From assembly GCA_964392965.1 (NCBI GenBank), contig CAYMSA010000074.1:1-7593 (forward strand): DNA of 7,593 bases, given 5' to 3'. Positions 5,988-7,593 of the stretch are shown one piece after another. The translations under genes and the position numbers were made by a program. The stretch's first letter is position 1. Every line of letters begins with the position of its first letter. Origin of the DNA: CAYMSA01 sp964392965 (GTDB lineage Bacteria > Actinomycetota > Coriobacteriia > Anaerosomatales > Anaerosomataceae). Below the pieces are notes generated by a model. The model saw only the letters and a program-made list of their open reading frames with translations. It did no database searches and had not been told where the DNA came from.

Positions 5988-5993
5988 GGAGGG
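5988..5993 (+). promoter_or_regulatory. RBS that fixes the second GNAT gene start
   Basis: GGAGGG stands 6 nt before the ATG at 6000. An in-frame ATG at 5946 would add 18 acidic residues (MDPDDDEDRRPS...) and has no Shine-Dalgarno site, so it is rejected. Confidence 0.7.
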
Positions 5994-5999
5994 AACACC

Positions 6000-6527
6000 A
6001 TGCCCGAACCGACCGAAGCGACGCTTACGTCTGCGGACTTCATCGTGCGCGATGCGGACCCTGACGACTTCGAGGCCATTCTGCGGCTGAACTCACTATG
6101 GCAGCACGTGACGAGCCCGCTTTCGTTCGCCGATCTCGAGCGCATGCACGGGTGGGCCGAGTACCACCGGGTCGCCGAGACGCCCTCTGGCATCGGTGCG
6201 TTTCTGCTGGCACTCTCCGCCGGTACGCCCTATGCCAGCCCGAACTACCGGTGGTTCGACGAGCGCTTCGAAGACTTCCTGTACATCGATCGCGTGGTGG
6301 TCTCGGTTGACCATCAGAAGGCAGGTCTCGGCCGCGCGCTCTACGAGGACGTCGCGGTGTACGCTCAGCAGTGCGGCCATTCGAGGCTCCTCTGCGAGAT
6401 CGACGTCGTTCCGCTGAATGAGCCGTCGGACATGTTCCACCGGCGGATGGGTTTCACGGAGGTCGGCAGACAGTGGGTGGCTGAAGGCGCCAAACAGGTC
6501 TCCCTGCGCATGCGTACACTCGGCTGA
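6000..6527 (+). CDS. GNAT N-acetyltransferase, COG3818-like
   Basis: The 175-residue protein is a single GNAT domain resembling the COG3818 group. Seen: FIVRDADPDDFEAILRLN at 14-31, then GAFLLALSAGTPYASPNYRWF at about 66-86, a group signature; FLYIDRVVVSVDHQKAGLGRAL at 93-114 with the acetyl-CoA loop HQKAGLGRA; LLCEIDVVPLNEPS, and FHRRMGFTEVGRQW near the C-terminus. It should acetylate a small amine or a protein with acetyl-CoA in the cytoplasm; the acceptor is unknown. It is a different subfamily from the first GNAT protein in this window and shares no close similarity beyond the fold. The gap to the preceding gene is 88 bp, so a separate promoter is likely. Confidence 0.9.
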   Translation: MPEPTEATLTSADFIVRDADPDDFEAILRLNSLWQHVTSPLSFADLERMHGWAEYHRVAETPSGIGAFLLALSAGTPYASPNYRWFDERFEDFLYIDRVVVSVDHQKAGLGRALYEDVAVYAQQCGHSRLLCEIDVVPLNEPSDMFHRRMGFTEVGRQWVAEGAKQVSLRMRTLG

Positions 6528-6592
6528 TCGGGCAGTGTCGGCCGGAGGTGGACAGAAGTTTCATTTACCCACTCGCTAGCGCCTGTCGCATT

Positions 6593-6656
6593 AGGGCATA
6601 CTTCCTCATGAACGCCGCACCGGCGGTATGGAAAGCGAGTGAGAAGGGAGAATGAC
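6593..6656 (+). promoter_or_regulatory. Leader of yegP copy 1, shared with copy 2
   Basis: From AGGGCATACT to the start codon this 64-nt leader aligns with the 63-nt leader at 7167-7229, about three quarters identical by hand count with one or two single-base gaps. CATACT at 6597-6602 is a possible -10 box; the block 17 bp upstream falls on the 8-bp palindrome CGCTAGCG (6574-6581), not a -35 consensus. An AAGGGAG ribosome site at 6644-6650 ends it. Conservation outside the coding region suggests shared regulation or recent duplication. Confidence 0.5.
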
Positions 6657-6992
6657 ATGGCGGGTTGGTATGAGCTGAGCAGAACCGATGCAGGGAAGTA
6701 TCGCTTCGTTCTCAAAGCAGAGAACGGGGATGTCATCCTCACGAGCCAGTCGTTTGAGGCCAAGGAGGACGCTGAGAGCGCCATCGCGGGAGCCCAGGAG
6801 AGCAGCCAGGTCGCGGGACGCTACGAGCGCAGGATATCGGGTGCCAGCAAGCCGCATTTCGTCGTCAAGACTGCGGTAGGCAAGGTTCTCGGCACGAGCG
6901 AGGCGTTCGAGAGCGAGGCGGCGCGCAAGGAGGGTATCGCGCTGGTGCAGGCGAATGGCGCCACTACCGACGTGAGGGACCTCACCGCTTAG
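6657..6992 (+). CDS. yegP: YegP-like DUF1508 protein, copy 1
   Basis: The 111-residue protein is two DUF1508 repeats, at about residues 3-50 and 55-101. It opens MAGWYELSRTDAGKYRFVLKA, very close to E. coli YegP. The repeat core VILTSQSF of the first half and VLGTSEAF of the second are the usual beta hairpin; the closing GIxSVKxNG of the family is altered in the first repeat (AIAGAQESS) and in part in the second (GIALVQANG). No enzyme motif is visible; the family is small, soluble and of unknown function. It is about 53% identical to copy 2 by hand count and looks the more diverged of the two. Start: ATG with AAGGGAG at 6644-6650, 6 nt upstream; a GTG at 6639 would put that site inside the gene. 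The TAG stop lies three codons before that of copy 2. Confidence 0.92.
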   Translation: MAGWYELSRTDAGKYRFVLKAENGDVILTSQSFEAKEDAESAIAGAQESSQVAGRYERRISGASKPHFVVKTAVGKVLGTSEAFESEAARKEGIALVQANGATTDVRDLTA

Positions 6993-7022
6993 GCGGAGCA
7001 GATCGAACTACACAAGCGACAT

Positions 7023-7061
7023 ACACCGGCGGTCATCCGATTGAGGAATGGCCGCCGGTGT
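7023..7061. terminator. Strong hairpin between the yegP copies
   Basis: ACACCGGCGGTCAT (7023-7036) pairs with ATGGCCGCCGGTGT (7048-7061) over 14 bp with a single G-T pair. The stem can extend inward by CC/GG around a bulged A and outward by ACAT/ATGT around a bulged C. The loop is 6-11 nt. It lies 30 nt after the copy 1 stop. There is no T-run on the + strand (CATGTTCCC follows), so it is a terminator-like or RNA-stabilising hairpin, not a textbook terminator. Confidence 0.55.
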
Positions 7062-7166
7062 CATGTTCCCAGACAATCAGTCGCCGTGCCTCACCTCGTC
7101 CGGGCGGCGAGAGCGCATAGGTGCAGACAAGGACTGCATCTTCGAAGCGTTGATGCGAACCGTAGG

Positions 7167-7229
7167 AGGGCATACTCCTGATGAGTGCCACATCGGCAGT
7201 ACCGAAAGTGACGGGGGAAGGAGAACGAC
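7167..7229 (+). promoter_or_regulatory. Leader of yegP copy 2, shared with copy 1
   Basis: This leader matches that of copy 1 from AGGGCATACT through to the ATG. CATACT at 7171-7176 is the possible -10 box; TTGATG at 7150-7155 is a partial -35 match but with only 15 bp between. AAGGAG at 7218-7223 is a good ribosome site, 6 nt from the start. Confidence 0.5.
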
Positions 7230-7574
7230 ATGGCGGGATGGTATGAGCTGAGCAAGACGGAGAGCGGGAAGTTCAGATTCGTGCTCAAGGCGGGAAACGC
7301 ACAGGTCATCCTCGCCAGTCAGATGTATGCGGCCAAGGCTTCCGCCACAAACGGTATCGCCTCGGTACAGAAGAACAGTCAGCTCGACGAGCGTTTCGAG
7401 CGCAAGGTCTCATCAAACGGCAAACCGTATTTCGTGCTGCATGCCTCGAACGGCCAGGTCATCGGCACGAGCGAGATGTACGAGAGCGAAGCGGGAAGGG
7501 ACAACGGGATCGAATCGGTGAAGACCAACGGTCCGACCGAGGTCATCAAGGATCTCACCGTCCAAGCGGAGTAG
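7230..7574 (+). CDS. yegP: YegP-like DUF1508 protein, copy 2
   Basis: The 114-residue protein also has two DUF1508 repeats (about 3-50 and 55-101) and keeps the family consensus well: MAGWYELSKTESGKFRFVLKA, VILASQMY, GIASVQKNS, then KPYFVLHASNGQVIGTSEMY and GIESVKTNG. It is closer than copy 1 to E. coli YegP (as remembered: SELYTSK, GIASVRSN, SNGKFYFNLKAAN). It should be a small cytoplasmic protein; no function is established for the family. Its own leader and ribosome site suggest it can be transcribed apart from copy 1, from which it is separated by 237 bp. It ends VQAE, three residues past the point where copy 1 stops. The whole gene is inside the window. Confidence 0.93.
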   Translation: MAGWYELSKTESGKFRFVLKAGNAQVILASQMYAAKASATNGIASVQKNSQLDERFERKVSSNGKPYFVLHASNGQVIGTSEMYESEAGRDNGIESVKTNGPTEVIKDLTVQAE

Positions 7575-7593
7575 GTCGAACCACATCCAGTGG

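Larger units (their letters stand above)
6593..7013 (+). repeat. Tandem duplication, unit 1 (leader, yegP, tail)
   Basis: This unit aligns without large gaps to 7167-7585. It contains the leader, the whole yegP-like gene and about 20 nt after the stop (GCGGAGCAGATCGAACTACA against GCGGAGTAGGTCGAACCACA). The two units are separated by about 150 bp that hold a strong hairpin and are not repeated within the window. Confidence 0.75.
7167..7585 (+). repeat. Tandem duplication, unit 2 (leader, yegP, tail)
   Basis: Second unit of the duplication, aligned with 6593-7013. Similarity still holds at about 7585, eight bases from the window end, so its true right border cannot be seen. Confidence 0.75.

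Noticed and set aside
3968..6193. Long minus-strand frames at 3968-4921, 4506-5168 and 5165-6193
   Set aside because: They are opposite the Cdd1, DUF805, hydrolase and GNAT genes, which have intact motifs and ribosome sites; no domain is seen in the minus frames.
6574..6581. Palindrome CGCTAGCG before yegP copy 1
   Set aside because: It is short and not repeated before copy 2, so it is not part of the shared leader.
1..7593. CRISPR array, tRNA, rRNA, insertion sequence or prophage signal
   Set aside because: I saw no regularly spaced direct repeats, no cloverleaf, no transposase or integrase motif and no terminal inverted repeats; the only direct repeat is the yegP duplication.

Overview
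This 7.6 kb window looks like an ordinary stretch of bacterial chromosome from a high-G+C organism, probably an actinomycete in the broad sense (Actinomycetota). The reasons are the strong G/C bias at third codon positions, several GTG starts, good Shine-Dalgarno sites before nearly every gene, and a DUF2510 domain, which is essentially an actinobacterial module. An uncultured Coriobacteriia-like lineage would fit, but the sequence alone does not settle the class. I see no rRNA, tRNA, CRISPR array, transposase, integrase or phage gene.

Layout. At the left edge a YciI-like gene is cut by the window end and reads leftward. A 193-bp divergent intergenic region with two small hairpins follows. 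Everything to its right reads on the + strand. The first block (296-2862) looks like a four-gene operon: a NYN-domain RNase with a C-terminal LOTUS/OST-HTH domain, an unrecognised small membrane protein, a PhzF-family isomerase/epimerase-like protein, and a small LuxR-like-clade GIY-YIG protein whose start overlaps the PhzF stop. Next come well-spaced genes, mostly separated by 88-129 bp and probably single transcription units: a thioredoxin-type arsenate reductase with its full cysteine triad, a YhbS-like GNAT acetyltransferase, a Cdd1-type helix-hairpin-helix protein, a DUF805-DUF2510 membrane fusion, a metallo-beta-lactamase-fold hydrolase with all zinc ligands, and a second GNAT acetyltransferase of the COG3818 type. 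The right end holds two tandem yegP-like genes (DUF1508), each made of two internal repeats.

No single pathway joins these genes. Most belong to small stress, detoxification or housekeeping-accessory families. The two places with real structure beyond ordinary genes are the tandem yegP pair, where the duplication carries the upstream leader and a short 3' tail as well as the reading frame, and the operon that links a NYN-LOTUS protein with a GIY-YIG protein. I found no convincing new defence or mobile system. All gene functions are read from motifs and remembered family patterns, not from a database search.
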